64,000 bases of DNA from Acidobacteriota bacterium (GCA_016715115.1 JADKBM010000004.1:1226829-1290828); one strand, 5' to 3'. Shown: positions 9,351 to 19,166, numbered from the stretch's first letter. The notes: generated by a model from the letters alone, not told the origin. Numbers and translations are program-made.

Positions 9351-10901
9351 CTATTTTCGCTTCAGTTCAAGCTCGTAGAACCAGAAATCGTTGTTCGGTT
9401 GATCGATCTTGAGCTGGTCTGTCTTGCCGTTGCCGTCGAGCGTGAACGTCACCCAACCGCGCGGGAAGTTGTAATTCACCGTCGGCCGCCATTTGATGAG
9501 CCACGTGTCGAAATGCCAGTGCTCGAGATCGGCGACGAAGTTCGGTGCGGGTTTGAGTCGCATCACCAGCTTTCCATTCTCGTCGTCGATCGTTACATCG
9601 CCGTACATCTCCGACGAATACGTGCCGGCGTAGTCCTTAAGCGCGAGCGACGGCTTGGTGTTGGCGACGCGCGAAGCGTCTTTTTTCTTGTCTTCGTCGG
9701 CCTCACGGGCCTTTGCCGCCTTGGAGCGCTCAAGCGCCTCGGCGCTCCAATCGCGTTTCGGCCCGTCGAGCATCGTGTCGAGAATCTTGTTGCGGATGTA
9801 GGCTGAGACGCTCGATTCGGAATTCGTCAGCACGACCACCGCGAGTTGCTCCTGCGGCAGAAAACACGTCTGCGAGATCATTCCGTCGAGCCCGCCCGAG
9901 TGATTGAGCATTTTGCGTCCGCGGTAGTCGGCGATGAAGAACCCGAGCCCGTAACCGTTCGTGATCTGTCCCGGCGCTTCTTTGGCCGGGAAAGGGTTCA
10001 CCGGGATGAACATATTCTGAGTCTGAAGATCACCGACAAGCTTCTCCGGAATCAGTTGTTTGCCATCGAATTTTCCGCGGGCGAGCAGCATACGAAACCA
10101 GTTCGCCAGCTCGTTGACCGATGAATTGAGGCCCACGAGTCCGATTGCGTCGTCGAGTTTTCCAAGCGGAAGCGCGCGCATCTTGCCGGTCGATTCATTG
10201 TGCGGCGAGGCGTAATTTTCCTTGACGTCGCGGACGGACATTTTCGTCCGTTTCATTTTAAGCGGTTTGAGGATGCGTTCCTCGACGAACTTCGCCCACG
10301 GCATTCCCGACGCTTTTTCGACCACGCGCCCGGCGGCGAGGAACATCAGGTTCTGGTAACCATACTTGGTGCGAAAGCTCGAGGTCGGTTTCAAATACCG
10401 GACCCGCCGCAATATTTCATCGGTCGAATAGGTCGTGTCGTACCACAAGAGATCGCCGGAGAAAGTATCAAGCCCGCTACGATGCGAAAGAAGGTCACGG
10501 ATCGTCAGTTCGTGCGTGACCCAAGGGTCATACATCTGAAATTCAGGAAGGTACTTCGAAACCTTGTCGTCCCAACCGCCGATCTTTTTTTCGGCGATCA
10601 GCATCGCGATGCTCGCGGCGGTGAACGCTTTCGAATTCGAGGCGATGGCGAACAGCGTGTCGGCGTCGACCTTTTCCGGCTTGTTGATGTCGCGCACTCC
10701 GTAACCTTTGGAAAAGATCACTTTGTCGTCTTTGACAATCGCGACGGCAACGCCCGGAACATTCCATTCGGCGCGCGTCTTTTCGGCGTAGGCATCGATC
10801 TCTGCAAGCTTCGCGGTGTAGTCCTGTGCGGCTGCCTGAAAAACAAGGAAAATCACAAAACCAATTAGAAGTAGAAAGCGTTTATTCATATGTAGGCTCA
10901 T
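9351..10901 (-). CDS. Serine hydrolase, beta-lactamase class C / esterase-like, with C-terminal DUF3471-type domain
   Basis: Exported penicillin-binding-protein-like hydrolase of 516 residues. A signal peptide (LLLIGFVIFLVFQAAAQ) precedes the beta-lactamase fold. Catalytic motifs are SxxK as SNSK (88-91), YxN as YQN (182-184) within KYGYQN, and the third box HSGG near residue 333. The last 100 residues (LKDYAGTYSSEMYGDVTI onward) form a lipocalin-like DUF3471-type domain common in these enzymes. Substrates may be D-amino-acid peptides or esters; true beta-lactamase activity is uncertain. A second ATG four codons in (MNKRF) may be the real start. Divergent from the slipin gene. Confidence 0.88.
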   Translation of the reverse strand: MSLHMNKRFLLLIGFVIFLVFQAAAQDYTAKLAEIDAYAEKTRAEWNVPGVAVAIVKDDKVIFSKGYGVRDINKPEKVDADTLFAIASNSKAFTAASIAMLIAEKKIGGWDDKVSKYLPEFQMYDPWVTHELTIRDLLSHRSGLDTFSGDLLWYDTTYSTDEILRRVRYLKPTSSFRTKYGYQNLMFLAAGRVVEKASGMPWAKFVEERILKPLKMKRTKMSVRDVKENYASPHNESTGKMRALPLGKLDDAIGLVGLNSSVNELANWFRMLLARGKFDGKQLIPEKLVGDLQTQNMFIPVNPFPAKEAPGQITNGYGLGFFIADYRGRKMLNHSGGLDGMISQTCFLPQEQLAVVVLTNSESSVSAYIRNKILDTMLDGPKRDWSAEALERSKAAKAREADEDKKKDASRVANTKPSLALKDYAGTYSSEMYGDVTIDDENGKLVMRLKPAPNFVADLEHWHFDTWLIKWRPTVNYNFPRGWVTFTLDGNGKTDQLKIDQPNNDFWFYELELKRK

Positions 10902-10968
10902 CGTTTTGGGCTTTTTAGAGAGATTATCACGAGTGCGGCAAAGAATCGCAACGGGAGGTTCCTAAACA

Positions 10969-11715
10969 ATGCCACTATTAATACTGCTCTTCGTTATTCT
11001 GGTTGTCGCGGCTTCGGGAATCAGGGTCGCTCAGGAATACCAGCGCGCGGTCAAATTCAGGCTCGGACGGTTCAAGTCCGTAAAGGGGCCCGGAATCTAT
11101 TACCTCGTTCCCATAATCGACCGGCAACAGAAGGTCGATATTCGAACGACAACGGTAAACCTTGAGCAACAGGAGACGATTACCAAGGACAGCGTGACCA
11201 TCAAGGTCAACGCGGTTTTATGGTTCCGGATCGTTGACGCGTCGAAGGCAATCCTTGAGGTCGCCAATTACGAGCAGGCCGTTTACCAGTTCTCGGTCAC
11301 GGCACTTCGGAACATCATCGGACAAAACCAGCTCGACGAGGTTCTCAAAGAGCGCGAGAAGATCAACCAGACGCTTCAGAAGATGGTCGACTCGACGACC
11401 GAACCGTGGGGCATAAAGATCGAAATGGTCGAGATGAAGGACGTTGAAATCCCTGAATCGATGCAGCGCGCAATGGCCCGCGAGGCCGAAGCCATCCGCG
11501 AAAAGCGCGCCCGTTTGATCAAGGCCGAGGCCGAACTCGAGGCTTCGGTAAAGCTGACGCAGGGCGCGAAACAGATGGAAGAAAGCCCGATTGCGCTTGA
11601 ACTCAGACGTATGCAAATGTTGTCGGAGATCGGGATCGACAACAACACGACGACGGTCGTGCTGATCCCGTCCGAATTTTCGGAAGCGGCGAAGCGTTTT
11701 GCGAAGTCGAGTTAG
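10969..11715 (+). CDS. Slipin / stomatin-like SPFH (band 7) membrane protein
   Basis: Stomatin-family scaffold of bacterial membrane microdomains, 248 residues. One N-terminal membrane segment (3-20) is followed by the SPFH domain: VKFRLGRFKSVKGPGIYYLVP, the TTTVNLEQQETITKDSVTIKV strand pair, and ALRNIIGQNQLDEVL, all conserved slipin signatures. The C-terminal helix (EAEAIREKRARLIKAEAELEA) is a coiled coil for oligomerisation. A GGGAGG ribosome site lies about 9 bases before ATG 10969. Slipins are often paired with a NfeD protein and a ClpP-like protease; none is next to it here. It converges tail to tail with the GH92 gene 7 bases away. Confidence 0.93.
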   Translation: MPLLILLFVILVVAASGIRVAQEYQRAVKFRLGRFKSVKGPGIYYLVPIIDRQQKVDIRTTTVNLEQQETITKDSVTIKVNAVLWFRIVDASKAILEVANYEQAVYQFSVTALRNIIGQNQLDEVLKEREKINQTLQKMVDSTTEPWGIKIEMVEMKDVEIPESMQRAMAREAEAIREKRARLIKAEAELEASVKLTQGAKQMEESPIALELRRMQMLSEIGIDNNTTTVVLIPSEFSEAAKRFAKSS

Positions 11716-11722
11716 AGAGTGA

Positions 11723-14644
11723 TCAGTCGACGAAGATCTCGTCAACGAAAATGAACGCATCGAAGCCGGCGCCGGGATGCCAGGCGGGGATTTTGCCGAG
11801 GTTTCGCGCTGTCGCGCGAACGTATCGCGCCTTCGCCGGCGCGATCTTCGCGCGATAATCGCGAATTCTGTGTTCCATATCCTCTGCCGGGACGTCGGTC
11901 ACTATTTCGGCGGCTTTTGTGAAATTGACGCCATCGTTCGAGATCTCGAATTCAACTTTCACCGGCATCCAGATCCACGAACGCGCGACCTGCAGAAAAC
12001 CGCCGCCGAGCTCCCGGATCTCGGTTTCGCGTTTGAGATCGATGACCGCAACAAAATCCTGCGATTGATATCCCTGCCACTCGCCGGAGGCGAAATTCGT
12101 CGTTCCGCGGATGCCGTCGATCAGTCCTTTCGGGCCGCCGCCGGTGTACTGTCGATTGTATGTCGAGAACAACGTGACGTCCCAATCGTGCGGCATTTTC
12201 GTCAGGACGGATTCGACGGGAATGCTCTCAGATCCGTCTTTGAAAACTGCAACCGCGCGGATCGTTGCCGATCTGTTTAGCTTGAATGGTTTCGTGTAGA
12301 GCTTCGGAGCTTCGTCCAGTGGGCCGGAATCGACTATCGAATACGAAACAGTGGCGTTTGGATCGGGGCGTGAGATCTTCACCGTCGCTTCGCCGTCGAA
12401 ACTGCGCGGCGCCTCGATCGTCGGAACTGCGGGCGATTCCTGGTTGATTTTCGAAACCGGTGCGGCGGTGAACCACTTCAAATTCGGCTTCGGGCCCATC
12501 GTAAATTCGATCGTTCCGCCGGCGTTGATCTCGTTGTGTGTAATGTACGATCTCCGCAAAGGCCTGCCGTTGAGCCGCACGGACTGGACATAGTAGTTCG
12601 TCGCCGAAACATCGTTCGCTCTGACGGTAAATAACTTTCCGTTCTCGAGCCTGATCGTCGCCGACGGAAAGAGCGGCGTTCCGAGCGCGTAGGTCGGATC
12701 GGACGGATTCACCGGATAAAACCCGAGCGCGCTCAGAATGTACCACGCCGACATCTGGCCGCAGTCTTCGTTGCCGATCAGCCCGTCCGGCTCCGGTTTG
12801 TAGAATTCATCGAGGATCTTCCTTATGTAAAACTGAGTCCGCCACGGCCGGCTGGCGTAATTGAAAAGATAAGCGATGTGATGCGACGGTTCGTTGCCGT
12901 GCGCGTATTGCCCGATCAATCCGGTGATGTCCGGCTGAACGCGTCCCGTCAGCGGTTCCTTCGTCGCGAAAAGCTCTTCCAGCCGATCGGCGAACGGCGC
13001 CGCACCGCCGTGAAGTTTCATCAACCCGGAGACGTCCTGCGGGACGAAGAACGAGTAAACCCACGAATTTCCCTCGGTAAAATGAAACGTCACTTCGCCC
13101 GGAGCGAACGGCGAGATCCAGTTGCCGTTCTGTTTCGGGCGCATAAAACGAGTTTCGCGATCGAACAGGTTCTTGTAGAACTGTGCCCGGCGAAGATAGT
13201 TCGACTCGTCATCCGGCTTTTTCAGAATCCGCGCCATAACCGCGATACAGTAGTCGTTGTAAGCGTATTCGAGCGTTTTCGAGACCGACTCCTGCTCGTC
13301 TTCCATCGAAATGTAGCCGCGGCGTTTGTAGTCCTTGAGCCCAAAATGATCGAGCGTCGCGCTGTGTTTGGCCGCCTCGAACGCTTTTTCGTAATCGAAT
13401 CCGCCGATTCCTTTCGCCATCGCGTCGGCAATCACCGAAACGGCGTGATAACCGATCATCGTGTCGGTTTCGTTTCCGGCGAGTTCCCAGACCGGAAGAC
13501 GTCCGCCCTGTTCATACATTCGGATAAACGTATTGACAAAATCGGCTGTCCGCTTGCGGTCGATGATCGTGTACAGCGGATGGGCCGCGCGGAAAGTGTC
13601 CCAAAGGGAAAATACAGTGTAGTTGGATTGCGGATTTGTGATCTGGGATTTGGGATTTGAGTGGATCTGTTTGTCCAGCCCGCGATATGAACCGTCGAAA
13701 TCGTCGAAAACATTCGGCTGGATCGCGGTGTGATAGAGCGCTGAATAGAAGTTCGTCATTTGGGCGTCAGTGCCGCCGGAAACTTCGATCTTCGAAAGCT
13801 CTTTGTTCCAACTCGCGCGCGCATCGGTGCGAACCTTGTCGAAGTTCCAGTGCGGAAGTTCCGCCTGCAGATTCCTTCGCGCGCCCGTGATTCCGGTCGG
13901 CGAAAGCGCCACTTTGACCATCACAGGTTTTCCCTCGGTCGTATCGAAACGGAGCGCGATCTGCTTTTCTTCGTTCTCATTCTTGATCGCCTCAAACGGT
14001 TGCGAAAACTCGGCAACGAAGTAAACGATCTGATCCCGTGCCCACGATGAAGAACGGCGATACCCCTCGATCCGCGTCGAACCGACGATCTTCAGTTCAA
14101 ATCCGGTGACCTTGTCGCGATGCTTGAGATCGACGATCAGGTTTGCCTCGCTCGTCGCCGGAAACGTGTATCGATGAAATCCGACACGCGTCGTCGCCGT
14201 CATTTCGGCGAGAATGTTTCCCTCTTCGAGACGCACCGAATAGAATCCGGGCTCCGCTTTTTCGTTTTCGTGTTTGAAAGTCGAAGCGTAACCGTTTTCG
14301 CTCAAGTCACCGGATTTGGCGAAAAACTCGGGTTCGCCGATCGTCGGCGCGAAAAGTACATCGCAGTAATCCGGGATTCCCGTACCGCTCAGATGAGTGT
14401 GCGAAAAACCCCAAATGACGTTGTCGGAGTAATGGTAGCCCGACGATCCGTCCCAGTTGTCCTCGCGCGTGTCGGGCGAAAGTTGGACCATCCCGAACGG
14501 CACCGTCGCGCCCGGAAAAGTGTGGCCGTGACCGCCCGTTCCGATGAAAGGATTGACATAACGCGCCGGATCGGCACCCAACTGCCCGAAAGCAGGCAGG
14601 GAGAGGAACAAGACCGTGAAGATCAAAACGATAGGAGTTCTCAT
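11723..14644 (-). CDS. Glycoside hydrolase family 92 alpha-mannosidase, exported, with C-terminal discoidin-like domain
   Basis: Secreted Ca-dependent exo-alpha-mannosidase of family GH92 (973 residues), which trims alpha-mannose from N-glycan-type chains. A signal peptide ends near AFGQ. GH92 landmarks: YVNPFIGTGGHGHTFPGAT, WGFSHTHLSGTG, YTVFSLWDTFRAAHPL, WELAGNETDTMIGYHA and GNEDCGQMSAWYILSALGFY. After about residue 740 comes a chitobiase C-terminal-like strand domain, then an F5/8 type C (discoidin) module. Residues about 328-340 (NPKSQITNPQSN) are an in-frame copy of the heptamer repeat just before the conserved FSLWDT strand. Last gene of the glycan operon; its ATG is 2 bases after the GH5-like stop. 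Confidence 0.93.
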   Translation of the reverse strand: MRTPIVLIFTVLFLSLPAFGQLGADPARYVNPFIGTGGHGHTFPGATVPFGMVQLSPDTREDNWDGSSGYHYSDNVIWGFSHTHLSGTGIPDYCDVLFAPTIGEPEFFAKSGDLSENGYASTFKHENEKAEPGFYSVRLEEGNILAEMTATTRVGFHRYTFPATSEANLIVDLKHRDKVTGFELKIVGSTRIEGYRRSSSWARDQIVYFVAEFSQPFEAIKNENEEKQIALRFDTTEGKPVMVKVALSPTGITGARRNLQAELPHWNFDKVRTDARASWNKELSKIEVSGGTDAQMTNFYSALYHTAIQPNVFDDFDGSYRGLDKQIHSNPKSQITNPQSNYTVFSLWDTFRAAHPLYTIIDRKRTADFVNTFIRMYEQGGRLPVWELAGNETDTMIGYHAVSVIADAMAKGIGGFDYEKAFEAAKHSATLDHFGLKDYKRRGYISMEDEQESVSKTLEYAYNDYCIAVMARILKKPDDESNYLRRAQFYKNLFDRETRFMRPKQNGNWISPFAPGEVTFHFTEGNSWVYSFFVPQDVSGLMKLHGGAAPFADRLEELFATKEPLTGRVQPDITGLIGQYAHGNEPSHHIAYLFNYASRPWRTQFYIRKILDEFYKPEPDGLIGNEDCGQMSAWYILSALGFYPVNPSDPTYALGTPLFPSATIRLENGKLFTVRANDVSATNYYVQSVRLNGRPLRRSYITHNEINAGGTIEFTMGPKPNLKWFTAAPVSKINQESPAVPTIEAPRSFDGEATVKISRPDPNATVSYSIVDSGPLDEAPKLYTKPFKLNRSATIRAVAVFKDGSESIPVESVLTKMPHDWDVTLFSTYNRQYTGGGPKGLIDGIRGTTNFASGEWQGYQSQDFVAVIDLKRETEIRELGGGFLQVARSWIWMPVKVEFEISNDGVNFTKAAEIVTDVPAEDMEHRIRDYRAKIAPAKARYVRATARNLGKIPAWHPGAGFDAFIFVDEIFVD
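13624..13660. repeat. Heptamer repeat inside the GH92 gene
   Basis: Units GATTGCG, GATTTGT, GATCTGG, GATTTGG, GATTTGA read in 7-bp steps on the plus strand. On the coding strand they encode NPKSQITNPQSN in the GH92 protein without breaking the frame. Confidence 0.75.
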
Positions 14645-14646
14645 AC

Positions 14647-17600
14647 TTATTTTGCCACAAAAGTGAGCGCCGTTTTTCCCGGCGGCAGCTCGATCCAGAA
14701 TCCAGTATTGTTCGAGCGATTCCGCAAACGGACATCCTGCGGCTTCGACGCTTCGTTGATCGCCAGATAAAGAATCGAATCGGCAAACTCGGTCGCGCGA
14801 ACGAGCAGCGACGGATTTCCGTCACGAAGTTCGAACAGCGGCTCGAGCTTCGCTTCCTGAAACACCAGCCGATAGAACTCCTCGATCGGCACGAGCGTGT
14901 CGCCGACCTCGAGCGGAACCGGAGACCAGATGATCCGTCCGTTTCCAACCGGAAAAATCCTAACAGTGTCCTCCGCCTTTGCCCGCTCAAGGCGCTGGAT
15001 CTTTTCACCGCCGAATCGAACCTGAAGGTCTTTGTCGCCGATCCTGAACGATTCGAACTGCGCGACCGGAACCGCGCCGCCGATCTCCGTCATCGCTCCG
15101 AGCCGTTCGCGCGGTTCAAGATACTCGTTCTCCTCAAAAAATCCGGTGATCGCGACGGTTGCCCCGTTCCTCGCCATTTCGAGAATCCGCGTCCAAGCGG
15201 CGTCGGTCAAAACGCGCGGGCTCGGGATCAGCAACACGCGCGGCGTTTCACGGAGTGATCCGAGCCTGTACTCGGATACCGCGCGGAGCATTTGCCGCAA
15301 ATGGTAATGGGCTACGCGCACGGCGCGCTTCGTCGCCTCGCCTGCGAAGTTCCTCGGCGTGAACTGATACGAGTGCGGGATGACGAGCAAGGCCTGCTCG
15401 TCGATTCGTCCCTGAAAATTGTCACGATTCCTCCGGACCCAAACGGCGAGATCCTCGAAGACGCGAAGTTCCGGTTTTGCCGAGCCGTCGACACGAAGGA
15501 AACCGATTCCGGCCTCGTTGTCGATGTTCATAAACGGATTCGTGTTCCAGATCCATTCGATGAATCCGCACGCGTTCGCGCCGATCCCGAGCGCCATTTT
15601 CCGGTTCAGAAGGTCGGCGACCGTCTGTTCGTCACGCCACGCCGATCCGTCGGCCTTCTCGTACGACATCACGCCGGTTTCCTGGATCAGATTCGGCGTG
15701 TCGGGCGATTTTGAAACGACATTATCCCATAGCAGATCGTCGTTCGACCACCAGTTGTGAAGCGAGGTCAGATCGACCGATGCGGAATGGAACTGCGGGC
15801 TTGGACTGTCTCCGGTTCCGCCTTCGTCCTGTCCGACCGTGACGAGTTGTTCGGCACTGCCTTCGGCGCGAAGGGTCGTCGCGAGATCGCGAGCCCAATC
15901 TGCGAAGATGTCTTGGGCGAAAAGCCGAAAATCGAGCGCTTTCATCGGACGGCGATCCGCGATGATGTTGACCGATTCGAAATCTTCGAAGCGCGGGAGA
16001 TCGAACGGATCTTCGCGATCCGTGAGGCGCCATTTCGATCGGAGAATCTCGGCGAGTTCGATCTCGTTACTCTCGTCGAATTTCTTCGCGAGCCAGGCGC
16101 GCCAGGCGTCTTTTTCAAATTCATCGTAATTCGGACGGCACGACCAGAGGTTCTTCGGATTAGCGAACGAAGGTTCATTGATCAGGTCCCACGAAACGTC
16201 CCTGGCCTTTCTGGCGCGCCTCGCGAATGCGCGAAGAAAACGCTTTTGTCCGTCGATCGCTTTCGGGTCGAGATACGCGTTTTTTCCGCCGAACGTCTCG
16301 GGGATGAACGCGAAGAAAGTGAACATCACCGGGATGTCGAATTTCCGGGCCGTCAGCAGAAACGCCTCGAACGCGCGGAGAACCGGTTCGCGGACCGTTC
16401 CGTCCGGGTTCAGATACAACTTCCATCCGGTCCAAATCCCGGTGCGGATCATATTCACTCCGGACGATTTCATCGCCGCAAAATCGTCGTACCAAACCGC
16501 GGGATTCGGTTCGAGAAGGAATCGGCGGGCAACGTCGGAAGCCATATAGGTCGTTCCCGTGACGGGGAATGGCTTGCCGTCGCGGTTCAGGAAATGACGG
16601 TCGGCGGTGATCGCGCTGCCCGATGCAAGCAGCGCCGGGTCGCGGATCCAAAATCCCGTTTTCAGGGCGCGTGCGTGGGGTCGGCCAGTGCGGTTGATAC
16701 TTAGCGTGATGTTCACGGTGTAGTATCCGGGCGCGTACGGGTATATCCCGTCGGAAAGTACTATTCGCAACGGGTTCGATCCGTCAATTTTGCCGGCATC
16801 CGTCCGGACGTTTCCGAAAACGCGCGTCCCGTTGGCGTCGGCAACTTCAATGCCGACACTCTGCGCCGTCAGCGTCCCTGGCCGCGCCGGATCTTCGGCC
16901 GAGATCTTGAGTATTGGGATCCATTTCTCTTCGTAACAGGCAAAATCGGTCGCGGCATTGATCTCGAGCGCGCCGACGGCGGCGATCTCGGCCAACTGCC
17001 GGATGAGTTCCGGATTCGCCGTTCCTTCAAATGTTGCGAAAACCCATCGCCCGCCGGCGAATTCGCCGAGTCGGCGGTCGATAAGGACGGCGGGCGCGGA
17101 GATAACGCGTTGTCGCGCGTCGAGCCCATGGGCAAGCGCGCTCAACGTTGCCTCGCGCGTTCCGTCGCTGCCGGATTCGTCGGGAAAATCGACTCTGGTC
17201 GTGAGTTTCGGGTAAAGCGCGAAGCATCGCTTGACACGGATCGATTCCGGCAAAGCGTTCAGGACGTCGGAACGGTAAGTGATCGCAGGCACGCATTCGA
17301 ACGATTGCAGGATTCCGAGACGTTTGTGGAAATTGACCTGCCGCGTTTCCGCCCGACCGTTCGCGACGGGGACGGCGAACGGAACCCCGCCCAGATTGAG
17401 CAGATTTCCGCCTTTCGAGAGATACCCAAAGATCGCCGGCCAAGCTGACTTCGGAAACGCCGCACCGTACGGATTGACGAACAGGTCGGCGCCGGCGGCG
17501 AGTGCTTGCGGCAATCGAGCCGAATCGGCGAAAACTACTCGGTGCCCGCGAAGCGCGGAATCAAGCGCTGCCTCAGCTCCCTCGAACCCGTTGACGATCG

Positions 17601-17727
17601 GGAAGCCTTTCTCCTGAAAAACAATGATCTTCAGCTCGGGCGACGGACCTGCGAACCCGACCGCAGTCGACGCCAGCGTCGCAAATCCCGTGGCCGTCAA
17701 TCTGGAGATGAATTCGCGTCGGTCCAT
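14647..17727 (-). CDS. Clan GH-A glycoside hydrolase (GH5/cellulase-like), Tat-exported
   Basis: Large exported hydrolase of 1026 residues. ATG 17727 gives the twin-arginine signal MDRREFISRLTATGFATLA; a further upstream frame extension overlaps the GH109 gene. After an N-terminal glutamine-amidotransferase-like Rossmann region (KIIVFQEKGFPIVNGFEGAE), a TIM barrel begins at FPVTGTTYMASDV. The acid/base candidate is Glu 518 in LINEPSF, and the nucleophile candidate is Glu 683 in LIQETGV. A beta-galactosidase trimerisation-like domain follows (RVLLIPSPRVLTD). Thirteen bases separate it from the GH109 stop and two from the GH92 start, so it is in one operon. Activity is uncertain: beta-mannosidase, beta-galactosidase or other. 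Confidence 0.8.
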   Translation of the reverse strand: MDRREFISRLTATGFATLASTAVGFAGPSPELKIIVFQEKGFPIVNGFEGAEAALDSALRGHRVVFADSARLPQALAAGADLFVNPYGAAFPKSAWPAIFGYLSKGGNLLNLGGVPFAVPVANGRAETRQVNFHKRLGILQSFECVPAITYRSDVLNALPESIRVKRCFALYPKLTTRVDFPDESGSDGTREATLSALAHGLDARQRVISAPAVLIDRRLGEFAGGRWVFATFEGTANPELIRQLAEIAAVGALEINAATDFACYEEKWIPILKISAEDPARPGTLTAQSVGIEVADANGTRVFGNVRTDAGKIDGSNPLRIVLSDGIYPYAPGYYTVNITLSINRTGRPHARALKTGFWIRDPALLASGSAITADRHFLNRDGKPFPVTGTTYMASDVARRFLLEPNPAVWYDDFAAMKSSGVNMIRTGIWTGWKLYLNPDGTVREPVLRAFEAFLLTARKFDIPVMFTFFAFIPETFGGKNAYLDPKAIDGQKRFLRAFARRARKARDVSWDLINEPSFANPKNLWSCRPNYDEFEKDAWRAWLAKKFDESNEIELAEILRSKWRLTDREDPFDLPRFEDFESVNIIADRRPMKALDFRLFAQDIFADWARDLATTLRAEGSAEQLVTVGQDEGGTGDSPSPQFHSASVDLTSLHNWWSNDDLLWDNVVSKSPDTPNLIQETGVMSYEKADGSAWRDEQTVADLLNRKMALGIGANACGFIEWIWNTNPFMNIDNEAGIGFLRVDGSAKPELRVFEDLAVWVRRNRDNFQGRIDEQALLVIPHSYQFTPRNFAGEATKRAVRVAHYHLRQMLRAVSEYRLGSLRETPRVLLIPSPRVLTDAAWTRILEMARNGATVAITGFFEENEYLEPRERLGAMTEIGGAVPVAQFESFRIGDKDLQVRFGGEKIQRLERAKAEDTVRIFPVGNGRIIWSPVPLEVGDTLVPIEEFYRLVFQEAKLEPLFELRDGNPSLLVRATEFADSILYLAINEASKPQDVRLRNRSNNTGFWIELPPGKTALTFVAK

Positions 17728-17740
17728 AGCAGTTTCCGAA

Positions 17741-19069
17741 TCAGGCCAACATAGCACGCTTCTCGCTCCAGCGGCCGCGCGTAAAATCGGGGAACTTGAT
17801 CGGCATCGAGCCCTTCGCGACCGATTCGGCGCTCATCGGGAACGGGGCCGTCCAGCTCGCACCGTCGTAAACATCATTGTCCGGAACAAGTCCTTCGTTG
17901 AAGTATTGCACGATCCGCCAGGCCATCACGAAGTCCATTCCGCCGTGGCCGGCTCCGCGCGCCTTTTCGCCGAGTTTTTTCCAGAGCCAGTGCTCGTATT
18001 TGTCCTTGACCTTTTCGATCGTCGTCCATTTATGACCGCCTTCCTGGCCGTCAAGATAGAGGCGGCCGGGGAAATCGGTGAACGCGCCCTTGGTACCCTG
18101 AATGTGATTGTGGCGAGTGTACGGGCGGGGTGTCGAAACGTCGTGCTGGAGCATGATCGACACGCCTTTCGCGGTTTTGATGATCGACGTATTCATATCA
18201 CCGCAGATGTACTTCTCGCGCCATTTCGGCGAGTCCTTTTTCTCGGTCTTTTCGCGATAGGCATCGAGCGATCGCTGTGGGGACGATACCGAAACGAGGT
18301 AGTCAAACCTGTCGCCGCGATTGATGTCGAGATAGTTGGCGACCGGGCCCAGTCCGTGTGTCGGATAAAGATTTCCGTTGACTCGCGTATGCCACGCGCG
18401 GCGCCACAGGCCCTCGCTGCGACCCTCGTTCACGATCCATCGCAAATCGTGAATGTAGGCCGCCTCGGCGTGGGTCAAATCACCGAAAACGTCGTCGCGG
18501 ACCATATTGAGAACAAGCAGTTCGTTATAGTTGAAGCAGCAATTCTCGAGCATCAAACAGTGTTTTCGCGTGCGTTCCGACGTTTCGACAAGCTTCCAGA
18601 TGTCCTTCATCGTCGTCGCCATCGGGACCTCGACGCCGACGTGTTTGCCGGCCTCCATCGCGGCGATCGCCTGCGGCGCGTGCCATTCCCAGGGCGTCGC
18701 GATGTAAACGAAATCGATATCATCTCGCGCGACGAGTTTTTGAAACGCGTAATCGCCGTCGGTGTAGAGTTCCGGCGCGGGCCGCCCGGCTTTCTCGATC
18801 ATCGCGCGCCCTTCTTCGGCGTTAGCTTTGACGTTGTCGCAGATCGCTTTGATCTCGAGATTCTCGATGCCGAGAAAATCCTGGATCATTGACGTTCCGC
18901 GTTCGCCGCTGCCGATGATCCCGAAGCGGACTTTGTCTCGCTTTTCAAACGGCACTCCGATCATCGATTTGCCCGCGGGTTTTGCTTCGGAATTTGTTAC
19001 CAGCGTCGCCGCGATCGTCGCGACGGCGCCTGTTTTGAAAAGATCGCGTCTTGAAATTTTTTCGCTCAT
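17741..19069 (-). CDS. GH109-like alpha-N-acetylgalactosaminidase (Gfo/Idh/MocA family), Tat-exported
   Basis: NAD-dependent glycosidase of the Gfo/Idh/MocA fold, 442 residues. GH109 enzymes remove alpha-GalNAc, as from A-type blood-group or mucin O-glycans, through transient oxidation by tightly bound NAD. A Tat signal (SRRDLFKTGAVATIAATL) is followed by the Rossmann loop GIIGSGERGTSMIQDF, CDNVKANAEEG, ATPWEWHAPQAIAAMEAGKH and THGLGPVANYLDINRGD, all like characterised GH109 members. The position between GH20 and other glycosidases supports a hydrolase rather than a cytosolic dehydrogenase. A REP-like inverted repeat lies just upstream. Confidence 0.85.
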   Translation of the reverse strand: MSEKISRRDLFKTGAVATIAATLVTNSEAKPAGKSMIGVPFEKRDKVRFGIIGSGERGTSMIQDFLGIENLEIKAICDNVKANAEEGRAMIEKAGRPAPELYTDGDYAFQKLVARDDIDFVYIATPWEWHAPQAIAAMEAGKHVGVEVPMATTMKDIWKLVETSERTRKHCLMLENCCFNYNELLVLNMVRDDVFGDLTHAEAAYIHDLRWIVNEGRSEGLWRRAWHTRVNGNLYPTHGLGPVANYLDINRGDRFDYLVSVSSPQRSLDAYREKTEKKDSPKWREKYICGDMNTSIIKTAKGVSIMLQHDVSTPRPYTRHNHIQGTKGAFTDFPGRLYLDGQEGGHKWTTIEKVKDKYEHWLWKKLGEKARGAGHGGMDFVMAWRIVQYFNEGLVPDNDVYDGASWTAPFPMSAESVAKGSMPIKFPDFTRGRWSEKRAMLA

Positions 19070-19079
19070 ATTTTCGTTT

Positions 19080-19159
19080 GGAGTTCCGCCTTCAGGCGGC
19101 CTCCACGTTGAACTCGACTCTGCGCAAATAAGTTCAGAACCGTCTGAAGGCGGAACTCC
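19080..19159. repeat. Paired REP-like inverted repeat (BIME-like)
   Basis: Two 20-base arms, 19080-19099 (GGAGTTCCGCCTTCAGGCGG) and 19140-19159, are reverse complements with one mismatch. Each arm is itself a hairpin (CCGCC TTCA GGCGG), so the element looks like two head-to-head REP units. It lies between the GH20 and GH109 genes and may attenuate or stabilise the operon transcript. No RAYT transposase is seen in the window. Confidence 0.75.
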
Positions 19160-19166
19160 GAACCGG

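Noticed and set aside
17624..18892. Long plus-strand frame (422 codons) opposite GH109 and GH5-like genes
   Set aside because: Antisense shadow across two confident genes.
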